DNA from: Taurinivorans muris
GTDB lineage: Bacteria; Desulfobacterota; Desulfovibrionia; Desulfovibrionales; Desulfovibrionaceae
Assembly: GCF_025232395.1 (NCBI RefSeq)
Contig: NZ_CP065938.1
Location: 1,302,001-1,366,000 of the forward strand
Direction: 5' to 3'
Length of the DNA: 64,000 nucleotides
Made by a program: the position numbers and the translations under genes. The notes beneath the pieces are model-generated. The model made no database searches, was not told where the DNA came from, and worked only from the letters and a program-made list of their open reading frames with translations. Below are positions 44,182 to 51,457 of this stretch, in pieces (position 1 is the stretch's first letter; every line of letters starts with the position of its first letter).

Positions 44182-45315
44182 ATGAATTTTACTTTTAATA
44201 ATCCTGTGAATATCCTTTTCGGCAGCGGAAAAATCAATCTTGTGGGCGAAGAATGTAAAAAATTCGGCAAAAACGCCCTCATCGTCACCGGCGCGAACAG
44301 CACCAAAAAAAGCGGGCTTTTGCAAAAAGTGCAGGACCTCTTGGCAAAAGAAAACATCACCAGTTTTGTTGCGGACAATATTCCCCAAAACCCGACGACA
44401 GACGCCGTCATGCTCGCCGCGAAACTCGCCCGGGAAAACAACTGCGACATGGTCATCGGCTTAGGGGGAGGCTCTTCCCTTGACGCCGCGAAAGCCATTG
44501 CGTTCATGGCTAAGCACGAGGGGCACGTCAGCGAATACATTTTGGCAAAACGCACCACGAACGGCACGTGCCTGCCCGTTATCGCCGTTCCGACCACCTG
44601 CGGCACCGGCTCCGAAGCCGATTGTTTTGCGGTTCTCAATGATACCGCCACCAACGACAAACGCACACTGCGGCAGATGATAACCCTGCCCCAAGTTTCC
44701 ATTGTCGACCCCGACCTCATGCGTTCCATGCCCGAAAGCGTTCTGCGTTCTGTCATGTTCGACGCGTTCTGCCATAATCTTGAAGGCTATATCTCACGCC
44801 ATGCGAGCCCTGTTTCTGAAATGTTCTCCCTAAAAGGCGTTGAACTTTTTGCCGAAAACATGCCAAAACTGTTAAATGATTTGAATGATAAAGCGGCATG
44901 GGACGCAATATGCCTCGCCAGCACCTTCGGCGGATTTTCTTTGCAAAGCGCAGGCTGTATCGCCGTGCACGGAATCGAGCACCCTGTGAGCGGACTGCGC
45001 AACGTCATCCACGGCAAGGGCCTCGCCGCCGTCATCATTCCCGTGCTTGAGCAAACCATAGCCTGTTGCCCGAAACGTTTTGCCGTGCTTTCAAAAATCC
45101 TCGGCGGAAACAATGAAAACGATTTTCTCGATCAAGTGGAAAAAATCAGGAATATGCTGGGACTGAACGACAGACTTCAGGATCTGGGCGTGCTGGAACA
45201 TGATTTGCCATGGCTTGCCAAGAACGCCTTGGAAGTTTCCAAAACCCTCCTTTCCAATCATCCGCTTTCTTATACGGAACAAGAAATTTTGGCTATGTAT
45301 AAAAAAGCGTTCTGA
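44182..45315 (+). CDS. Iron-containing alcohol dehydrogenase
   Basis: A 377-residue group III (iron) alcohol dehydrogenase. The cofactor loop GLGGGSSLDAAKAI is at about 94-107, and the metal ligands are probably Asp and His in DAFCHNLEGYIS (about 194-205), His in HGIEHPVSG (about 260), and His in VIHGKGLA (about 274). The family reduces aldehydes or oxidises alcohols of many kinds. In relatives of this organism such enzymes include a sulfoacetaldehyde reductase of taurine metabolism, but no partner gene for that pathway is near, so the substrate stays open. It lies between valS and ispE; its stop is 1 base before ispE. Confidence 0.9.
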   Translation: MNFTFNNPVNILFGSGKINLVGEECKKFGKNALIVTGANSTKKSGLLQKVQDLLAKENITSFVADNIPQNPTTDAVMLAAKLARENNCDMVIGLGGGSSLDAAKAIAFMAKHEGHVSEYILAKRTTNGTCLPVIAVPTTCGTGSEADCFAVLNDTATNDKRTLRQMITLPQVSIVDPDLMRSMPESVLRSVMFDAFCHNLEGYISRHASPVSEMFSLKGVELFAENMPKLLNDLNDKAAWDAICLASTFGGFSLQSAGCIAVHGIEHPVSGLRNVIHGKGLAAVIIPVLEQTIACCPKRFAVLSKILGGNNENDFLDQVEKIRNMLGLNDRLQDLGVLEHDLPWLAKNALEVSKTLLSNHPLSYTEQEILAMYKKAF

Positions 45316-45316
45316 C

Positions 45317-46162
45317 ATGCTCATAAAAAGCGGCTGTAAAATCAATCTCGGTTTGAAAATATCGGATAAAAGAGAAGACGGTTATCATAATCTCGAAACC
45401 GTCTTCTATCCCTTGTCCATGCCCTTTGATGAAATCCATCTTGAAAAAACAAAAGAAACGGGCATGAAACTTTCCTGTAACATTCCCGGTATCGACCCTG
45501 AAAACAATACGCTTACCAAAGCCTACGACCTTTACAACCAATATCACGCCCTTGATTTCGGACTTGATATCCGGCTGATAAAAGGCGTGCCCCACGGCGC
45601 AGGGCTTGGGGGAGGCTCCGCCAATGGCGCGGAACTCCTGAAATATTTGCAGAAAGAAACCGGCAATGCCTTGCCTTTTCAAACACTTCTTGAAATCGCC
45701 GCCAAAATCGGCGCGGACGTTCCGTTTTTTCTGTATGACACCCCCTGCAAAGGCGAGGGCATAGGCGAAAAATTAACCCCCATATCCTTGGATCTGACAG
45801 CATACTCCCTTTTGCTCATTTTACCCGATATCCATATTTCCACGGCTTGGGCTTTTAAAAAATTAGCCGAGCGAAAAAAAATATTGACAAGCAAAAAAGA
45901 ACAAGCTAATAAATCACGTTCCAAACGTTTAGGGGCTGATTTTTTGGTCAACGACTTTGAAACCATTGTCTTTGAAGAATACGGAAAATTGGAAAAAACA
46001 AAGGAAATCCTGCTTCAGCAGAAAGCGGTTTTCGCTTCCCTGAGCGGCACGGGGTCCGCGCTTTTCGCTTTTTTTGAAGAAAAAAAACATGAGGAGCAAG
46101 CCGTGTCAACGCTCTTGCGGCAAGATTTTTTTCATGCATGGAAGTGCATACGCCGCCCATAA
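45317..46162 (+). CDS. ispE: 4-diphosphocytidyl-2-C-methyl-D-erythritol kinase
   Basis: A 281-residue GHMP kinase of the MEP route to isoprenoids. Visible are the N-terminal KINLGLKI, the ATP loop PHGAGLGGGSANGAEL (about 91-106), ADVPFFLYDTPCKGEGIGE (about 134-152), and the C-terminal SGTGSALFAFF. The start at 45317 is chosen because the gene begins with the family's usual KINLGL segment only ten residues in; a longer frame begins inside the upstream dehydrogenase gene and is not credible. Together with tRNA-Gln, prs and rplY it forms an order common in Desulfovibrionaceae. Confidence 0.94.
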   Translation: MLIKSGCKINLGLKISDKREDGYHNLETVFYPLSMPFDEIHLEKTKETGMKLSCNIPGIDPENNTLTKAYDLYNQYHALDFGLDIRLIKGVPHGAGLGGGSANGAELLKYLQKETGNALPFQTLLEIAAKIGADVPFFLYDTPCKGEGIGEKLTPISLDLTAYSLLLILPDIHISTAWAFKKLAERKKILTSKKEQANKSRSKRLGADFLVNDFETIVFEEYGKLEKTKEILLQQKAVFASLSGTGSALFAFFEEKKHEEQAVSTLLRQDFFHAWKCIRRP

Positions 46163-46199
46163 AGGTATTGAGAAAAATTAAATTTTTTGAAAATTTAAC

Positions 46200-46228
46200 T
46201 TGCAATAGCAAATAAGTTTGTATATAGT
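46200..46228 (+). promoter_or_regulatory. Promoter of tRNA-Gln, prs and rplY
   Basis: TTGCAA (46200-46205) and TATAGT (46223-46228) are 17 bases apart, about 18 bases before the tRNA. The run of T after the tRNA may reduce but not abolish transcription into prs. Confidence 0.55.
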
Positions 46229-46245
46229 TTGTTTCTGCAATTTGT

Positions 46246-46320
46246 TGGGATGTCGCCAAGCGGTAAGGCAGCGGGTTTTGGTTCCGCCATTCAGAGGTTC
46301 AAATCCTCTCATCCCAGCCA
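46246..46320 (+). tRNA. tRNA-Gln (TTG)
   Basis: A 75-base cloverleaf with CCA encoded. The acceptor stem TGGGATG pairs with CATCCCA, the discriminator is G, and the anticodon loop TTTTGGT gives TTG, which reads CAA. The T arm holds AGAGGTTCAAATCCTCT. It lies between ispE and prs. Confidence 0.97.
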
Positions 46321-46356
46321 TTTTTTTTTATTCAACACGAAAACAAGGATTTTTTC

Positions 46357-47295
46357 ATGTACGGAGATATGAAAATTCTCACAGGTACTGCTAATCCAAA
46401 ATTAGCCCAAGATATTTGCGAACATCTTGGTTGCCATTTAACAAATGTGTTAACCTCTGAATTTAGCGACGGGGAACTTCGTGTTGAAATTATCGACAGC
46501 GTGCGCGGGCAGGATGTTTTTGTCGTCCAGCCTACCTGCAGCCCAAGCAATAAAAATTTAATGCAGTTATGCCTTGTGCTTGACGCATTGAAGCGCGCCA
46601 GCGCAGGTCGCATCACCGCTGTTGTTCCTTATTTTGGCTACGCTCGCCAAGATAGGAAGGTTAGCCCCAGGGCTCCTATCAGTGCAAAGCTTGTTTCTGA
46701 TTTTATCAGTGTCGCAGGCGCCCAACGCGTTGTCACCGTTGATTTGCACGCGGGACAAATTCAAGGTTTTTTCAACTGCCCTGTCGATAACCTGTACGCC
46801 GCTCCTGTTCTGCTCAACAAATTATCCCATATCAAAGGGGAATTGGTCATTGTTTCTCCTGATGCGGGCGGTGTGGAAAGAGCCAGAAGTTTTGCAAAAA
46901 AAGTAAACGCAGGTCTTGCGATTATTGATAAACGCCGTGATCGTCCGAACCAAGCGACCGCAACCCACGTTATTGGTGATGTTGAAGGAAAAATCGCTAT
47001 TTTGGTCGATGATATGATTGACACCGCAGGCACAATTTGTGCAGCAGCCAATGTTTTATTGGAAAACGGTGCGACAGAAGTACATGCATGTGCAACCCAC
47101 CCTGTTTTGTCTGGTCCCGCAATCGAACGCTTGAACGATTCGCCTTTCAAATCAGTGCTTGTTGCCGATACCATTCCTCTTGGCGAAAAAATAGAGAAAT
47201 GTCCGAAGCTTCAAGTGGCGAGCATTGCAAGTCTTTTGGCGAAAAGTATTCGTAATATTCACGACGGTGCGTCCGTAAGTGCCTTGTTTAACTAA
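46357..47295 (+). CDS. prs: Ribose-phosphate pyrophosphokinase
   Basis: A 312-residue PRPP synthase that makes the sugar donor for nucleotide, histidine and tryptophan synthesis. Motifs are [12 protein letters not shown] at about 34-45, [11 protein letters not shown] with the flexible arm at about 92-102, [11 protein letters not shown] at about 132, and the PRPP loop [10 protein letters not shown] at about 222-231. AAGGA precedes the start; an internal ATG at 46369 is a weaker choice. rplY follows after about 60 bases. Confidence 0.97.
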   Translation: MYGDMKILTGTANPKLAQDICEHLGCHLTNVLTSEFSDGELRVEIIDSVRGQDVFVVQPTCSPSNKNLMQLCLVLDALKRASAGRITAVVPYFGYARQDRKVSPRAPISAKLVSDFISVAGAQRVVTVDLHAGQIQGFFNCPVDNLYAAPVLLNKLSHIKGELVIVSPDAGGVERARSFAKKVNAGLAIIDKRRDRPNQATATHVIGDVEGKIAILVDDMIDTAGTICAAANVLLENGATEVHACATHPVLSGPAIERLNDSPFKSVLVADTIPLGEKIEKCPKLQVASIASLLAKSIRNIHDGASVSALFN

Positions 47296-47353
47296 TACTA
47301 CTTATACGATATATGAAGCCTCGAACGAGGCGTAGTACACTAAGGAGATTACC

Positions 47354-47944
47354 ATGTCAGAAATGAAAACACTTTCAGTGCAAAAACGTGATGCCCTTGG
47401 AAAAGGTCCTAACCGCCGCTTGCGTGAAGAAGCTCTTGTACCTGCTGTGTACTATGCGCCCGATGGAAAAAATATTTTGGTTCAAGTCGCACTCAATCCG
47501 CTTAACAAAATATATGAACAAGTTGGTCGTACCAATGTTTTCAATCTTGAAATCGAAGAAAACGGCACAAAAACAGCATACCCCGTTTTTGTTTGGGACG
47601 CTCAATACCACCCTGTGAAAAACACGTTTACGCACGTTGATTTTTACGGCGTCGACCTTGACAAAGAAATCCACGTGAAAGTCCGCCTGCGTTTCGTCGG
47701 AACTTCCAAAGGCGTGAAAGCCGGCGGTAAAATGGAAGTTTACCGTGAAGAAGTCACCCTTATTGCAAAACCTCAGGATATGCCAAGGATTGTTGACATT
47801 GACATTACCGATTTCGAAATCGGCACCAATCTTCGCGCTTCCGAACTCAAGCTTCCCGAAGGCGTGAGAGTTGAATATAAATCAGATTTCTCCATTCTTA
47901 CCGTAATGTCAAAAGACAAAGCTAAGGACGAAGGCGATGAATAA
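47354..47944 (+). CDS. rplY: Ribosomal protein bL25 (Ctc form)
   Basis: A 196-residue 5S-rRNA-binding protein of the long, two-domain Ctc type. The N-terminal bL25 domain starts LSVQKRDALGKGPNRRLRE and the C-terminal domain runs from about residue 95 to the end (RLRFVGTSKGVKAGGKMEVY). AGGAGA precedes the start. In many relatives pth comes next, but here a terminator and a 320-base gap follow. Confidence 0.95.
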   Translation: MSEMKTLSVQKRDALGKGPNRRLREEALVPAVYYAPDGKNILVQVALNPLNKIYEQVGRTNVFNLEIEENGTKTAYPVFVWDAQYHPVKNTFTHVDFYGVDLDKEIHVKVRLRFVGTSKGVKAGGKMEVYREEVTLIAKPQDMPRIVDIDITDFEIGTNLRASELKLPEGVRVEYKSDFSILTVMSKDKAKDEGDE

Positions 47945-48263
47945 AAACCGTCTTGTATCTTTCAATGTATTTTGAAATACGGCACATTGATATTATAAAA
48001 CAAATCAATAAAAATACCCGATAATTATCCTGTACTTAGTGATAATATCGGGTATTTTCATATAGACTGCCCAGTACCGCTCCGACTTTTTATGGCGAAA
48101 TGCAAATTTTAAATAACGGTATCGTACCATTCAGGTAAAAAGACAAAGCCTTTTGCAGCGGCACAGACAATTTTGAACACATCGAGCCTTCATCGGGCAA
48201 AACCGGCAGTTTGAGACCGTACGTATCCCCAACAACCCTTTAAATTCATGCGAGCTTGCGCCT
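47945..48263. other. Gene-free interval with a terminator
   Basis: Holds the terminator at 48011-48058 and then about 200 bases in which no reading frame, RNA or repeat could be supported. No clear ribosome site is seen before the next gene. Confidence 0.5.
48011..48058. terminator. Terminator after rplY, probably bidirectional
   Basis: AAAATACCCGAT (48011-48022) pairs with ATCGGGTATTTT (48047-48058), with further pairing inside. The A-rich and T-rich ends suggest use on both strands. Confidence 0.75.
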
Positions 48264-49625
48264 ATGTTCCCCTTTTCCTCTTTCTCCAAACGCTCCGTTT
48301 TCATCCTTTGCATTCTTTTAATTTTAAGCGGTATTGCCAGTTTTTTCCTCGTCCAGCGGAAATTTCAAATAGAACACGGCAAAATGGAAATGATCATTCT
48401 CAACCAAAGCAATAAAATTACGAATGTCCTTTCCAAACTTCTCTACAAAACACAGGCTCTTGCCTCGCTTATCATTCAAAACAACGGCGAAATAGTGAAT
48501 TTTGAAAAAACAGCCCTCGCCATGGTGGACGACCCCGCCATTTTGAATGTTTTGCTCGCTCCAAACGGAATTGTCAGCGATGTTTATCCCAAAGCAGGCA
48601 ACGAAGCGGTGCTTGGGCTGAACTTCTTTTCCAAAGGTGCGGGCAATAAGGAAGCAATACAGGCTAAAAAAACTGGCGATATGGTTTTAGGCGGACCGTT
48701 TCCCCTTGTGCAGGGCGGCGAAGCGTTAGTCGGGCGTTTGCCCATTTATCTCAATGACGGGCATGGCAATAAAACATTTTGGGGACTGGTTTCCGTTACC
48801 TTAAAATTTCCTCAAGCCTTGGACGGTGCGGAACTCAACAGCCTGGGCGAACGCGGGCTTGCCTATGAAATTTGGAGGATGAGCCCGGATACGGGCGGCA
48901 AACAGGTTATTGCGTCAAGTCCGTTTTACAACAGCGACACCCCTTACCTTGAAAAATCGCTGCATATTTTGAATGCCCATTGGATATTCCGCATTTCTCC
49001 CATCAAGTTTTGGTATCAATACATCGAATCATGGCTCTATATCATTATCGGCATTATCGGCAGTCTGCTTATCACTGCCCTTATCCAGCATGCGCAGGAC
49101 CTTGGGCATATCCGCTCGCAGCTGGAAGATATTGTGTATAAGGATTCCTTAACAGGTCTGCTCAACAGGAGGGGCTTGTTTGAAACATTGACGGCACTTA
49201 TGCAAAAGGATGAACCCTTTTCCCTTTGCTACCTGGATTTGAATAAATTCAAATTCATCAATGATACCTATGGGCACAGTACCGGAGACAACGTACTGCT
49301 CTTTTTCTCCCAAGAAATACAGCGGTATCTGCGTGCCGTTCCGAATACGTTCGCACGTATCGGCGGAGATGAATTTGTCATACTTTTCCACAATGAAACA
49401 ACAGAAGAGGAACTCGCAAAATTCTTTGAAAAAATTCATCATTCTTTACAATCCGCAACAATCGTAAATAATAACGATTTTCTCATTTCTTTCAGCACAG
49501 GTACAGCCTGCTATCCCCGCGACGGAAAAGACATTGATACCCTTATCAATCACGCGGATAAAAATATGTATAAGGATAAACAAAATTCCCCAAAAAGGTT
49601 TAGAGGCTCAACCAGGGAAAGTTAA
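48264..49625 (+). CDS. Membrane diguanylate cyclase with CHASE-like sensor (GGDEF)
   Basis: A 453-residue signalling protein that makes cyclic di-GMP. A first membrane helix (about 11-30) and a second one (about 253-273) enclose a periplasmic sensor of about 220 residues with CHASE-type features (DPAILNVLLAPNGIVSDVYP, GNEAVLGLNFFS). The catalytic RIGGDEFVILF lies near residue 367, preceded by DSLTGLLNRRG and DLNKFKFINDTYGH. The product-inhibition site RxxD, expected five residues before GGDEF, is not seen. No clear ribosome site precedes the ATG. Ligand and target are unknown; motility genes lie downstream. Confidence 0.9.
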   Translation: MFPFSSFSKRSVFILCILLILSGIASFFLVQRKFQIEHGKMEMIILNQSNKITNVLSKLLYKTQALASLIIQNNGEIVNFEKTALAMVDDPAILNVLLAPNGIVSDVYPKAGNEAVLGLNFFSKGAGNKEAIQAKKTGDMVLGGPFPLVQGGEALVGRLPIYLNDGHGNKTFWGLVSVTLKFPQALDGAELNSLGERGLAYEIWRMSPDTGGKQVIASSPFYNSDTPYLEKSLHILNAHWIFRISPIKFWYQYIESWLYIIIGIIGSLLITALIQHAQDLGHIRSQLEDIVYKDSLTGLLNRRGLFETLTALMQKDEPFSLCYLDLNKFKFINDTYGHSTGDNVLLFFSQEIQRYLRAVPNTFARIGGDEFVILFHNETTEEELAKFFEKIHHSLQSATIVNNNDFLISFSTGTACYPRDGKDIDTLINHADKNMYKDKQNSPKRFRGSTRES

Positions 49626-49776
49626 TTGTCTGTTTGAGGAAAAGAGAAGGCTTTTGTTTTTAAATTCTTTCCTTATATTTTTTTGATGTATTCTGACAGA
49701 GCTTTTTTAATTTTAATTATCGCTTTATCATTACCACATTTTTGTAAAACAGATTTATTTTATGAAGCACATTTTT

Positions 49777-49816
49777 AAGGGAGAATGAAGAGGCAAGCCC
49801 CTTTTCATTCTCCCTT
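49777..49816. repeat. Long inverted repeat without U-tract
   Basis: AAGGGAGAATGAA (49777-49789) pairs with TTCATTCTCCCTT (49804-49816), and the loop pairs further (AGGC with GCCC). No T-run follows on either strand, so it is not a normal terminator. It may be the end of an old mobile element or a structured RNA. Confidence 0.5.
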
Positions 49817-49919
49817 ATCACTTATTTCTGTGCGGCTCGTTCCAAGCCACGGTTTTTAAAAGATAATTAATACTATTGTTGGTGAAGAATTTATTCCGGA
49901 AAAAGCTGAAAGCCCACGT

Positions 49920-50040
49920 CCACAATCGATTGTAATGAACTTCAGTCCAAAGAAAATGCGCAATTGGGACGACGTTCAAAGCTATCAACAGCCCTATCCG
50001 CCAAAAAGCCGCCTCTTCTGTAAGAGGGGAGGTCACAGCT
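49920..50040 (-). pseudogene. Possible remnant of an IS5-like transposase (DDE part)
   Basis: On the minus strand one frame reads GFLADRAVDSFERRPNC before a stop. Active relatives have LLADRAYDSxxxR at this place, the second catalytic Asp of the DDE triad. The flanks do not continue in any one frame, and no terminal repeats could be assigned. The match rests on a short block read by eye. Confidence 0.22.
50012..50027. repeat. Short hairpin before the CheW gene end
   Basis: CCTCTT (50012-50017) and AAGAGG (50022-50027) form a stem. A second hairpin-like GAGC...GCTC with seven T follows at about 50070-50090. Either may end transcription of the minus-strand cheW-type gene. Confidence 0.35.
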
Positions 50041-50089
50041 TAATCCTTAGTTACAGACTTTTTTCCGCGAGCTCTGCCGGCTCCTTTTT

Positions 50090-50920
50090 TTACCGCATGT
50101 TATTCATGAGTCTTTTGAATAATGCTTCCTGATTCAGATGATAAATGATGTCATCATCGTTTTTTCCTTTCAGAAATCGTTGGACTATGGAGCCGTACAT
50201 CAAGCTTTCTTTTTCCACAACAACTTCTTCAAGGTTTGTCACAGCAACAACTTCGTCTACCGCAATAGCTATCTGTTGTATGTCTTCAAGTACGATGAGC
50301 ATGGTCTGATATATATCTTTGAATATTGTCTTGGCGGAATCAAGCAAGCCGACAACAGTAACCATGTATTCATTCTCCACCTGACGAAGAATTTCCTGAA
50401 TTTGTTCATTTTTTTCATCTTCAGGACAGTCTTTTTCCTGAATCTTGGCAACATCGAGAGCCGCGTAGTGCAATTTGTTGTGCGGTTCCCTGATTCTTTC
50501 CATATGGAACATTATCTTTTTGTTCGGATGATCGTATTTATCATACCATTTGCCAAAAGCGCACTGATGAGGACATGTGGCAAGAGGAAAATGGGTATTG
50601 TTTCTGACGGATTCCTTCAGAGTATTCACCCAGTTGATATGGTCTTGTTTTCTTTGATCCAGCATTTTGATAAAATCACTGTATTCCTTTATTCTGGTCG
50701 GTAAACCAAATACGGTGCGCAAGTCCAATATGGATATCACATGATTGCGGAAATTGATGGAACCGAATACTTCATCCGGCGTATGCGGTGTCAGTGTAAA
50801 TTCTTCCATTCTTTGAATAGAGATTACGCTCGCACCGTCAACCGCACAAGTCATCTTTCCTACCTTGAAGACAATAAGCGGCATGCCGGGCGTACTGCTT
50901 TTTGGGGTGATATTATTCAT
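50090..50920 (-). CDS. CheW-like chemotaxis adaptor with inserted CZB zinc-binding domain
   Basis: A 276-residue protein. Residues about 14-85 form the first part of a CheW-like SH3 fold (LIVFKVGKMTCAVDGASVISI, GSINFRNHVISILDLRTVFGL), and about 205-235 the last part (TMLIVLEDIQQIAIAVDEVVAV). Between them sits a CZB (chemoreceptor zinc-binding) domain: HINW at 94-97, CAFGKW at 120-125, and HNKLH at 147-151, giving the expected ligands H94, C120, H147 and H151. CZB domains sense zinc or oxidation by hypochlorite, and here the sensor would act on the receptor-kinase array directly. No other chemotaxis gene is close. Confidence 0.87.
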   Translation of the reverse strand: MNNITPKSSTPGMPLIVFKVGKMTCAVDGASVISIQRMEEFTLTPHTPDEVFGSINFRNHVISILDLRTVFGLPTRIKEYSDFIKMLDQRKQDHINWVNTLKESVRNNTHFPLATCPHQCAFGKWYDKYDHPNKKIMFHMERIREPHNKLHYAALDVAKIQEKDCPEDEKNEQIQEILRQVENEYMVTVVGLLDSAKTIFKDIYQTMLIVLEDIQQIAIAVDEVVAVTNLEEVVVEKESLMYGSIVQRFLKGKNDDDIIYHLNQEALFKRLMNNMR

Positions 50921-51298
50921 AATTTAGTGTCTCGATATTATTAGATGGTTTATTTTATTGTATTATATGTATACTGTTAACAAAAAAAAACAAATCTCGC
51001 TTTACATCCATATCGGCAGTAACTGTCAGGTCTTTAGTGCAGATAATGCTAAAAATCATACTGTCCCCTACTGCTTACTGCCAAAAAACGTTTGTCTCAT
51101 TTTCAGCATGATAAGAATAACATATCAATTCAAAAAAAACAACCGGTACGGATTGCTATAAAAAAAAGCGTACGGGAAAAATTTTCCCCATAAAAAAATC
51201 CTGAAAAACAATGGGGGCTTAAGTCATTATTTTTCGAGGACGAGTACTTTTTAACTTGTTCTAAGCTCTTTATGCCTTACGGCATGCCAACAACAAGT
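50921..51298. other. Gene-free interval between CheW-CZB gene and flgE
   Basis: About 380 A/T-rich bases. A TATAAT on the minus strand (50962-50967) may be the -10 of the cheW-type gene. A small palindrome GGGAAAA-A-TTTTCCC lies at 51174-51188. No gene or RNA could be supported. Confidence 0.4.
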
Positions 51299-51326
51299 AA
51301 AAAAGCCCCCTTGAGGGAAAGGGGGC
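51299..51326 (-). terminator. Terminator of the hook operon
   Basis: GCCCCCTT (51305-51312) pairs with AAGGGGGC (51319-51326), and on the minus strand six T follow. It lies about 130 bases after the flgE stop. Confidence 0.8.
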
Positions 51327-51457
51327 GAAATAAGCGAGTTGAGGGAAAACTCGTTGGAGTATGCAAGGAAGAATTATTCTTCGGGTTGGTAATTTTTGTG
51401 TTGTGTCACTCAGGCGAGCAATGTGCCCGCCCGGCTGACACCCACGTATTTTATTTA

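Larger units (their letters stand above)
49626..50089. other. Gene-poor interval with a large hairpin and a possible transposase remnant
   Basis: About 460 bases. It holds an A/T-rich first part with nothing seen, a nearly perfect hairpin at 49777-49816, and on the minus strand a patch at about 49920-50040 that reads FLADRAVDSFERR, similar to the ADRAYDS block of IS5-like DDE transposases, followed by a stop. A 72-residue minus-strand frame (49818-50036) overlaps the patch and is not supported. Confidence 0.4.

Noticed and set aside
44182-45315. Assignment of the iron dehydrogenase as sulfoacetaldehyde reductase
   Set aside because: No taurine or isethionate gene is near, and the substrate pocket cannot be read by eye.
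45200-45316. Upstream extension of ispE inside the alcohol dehydrogenase gene
   Set aside because: The family begins with KINLGLKI shortly after 45317; the extension has no conserved residue.
49818-50036. 72-codon minus-strand frame as a gene
   Set aside because: No ribosome site; its region fits better as debris of a transposase in another frame.
50958-51161. 67-codon frame between cheW-type gene and flgE
   Set aside because: Very A/T-rich, no ribosome site, no conserved feature.
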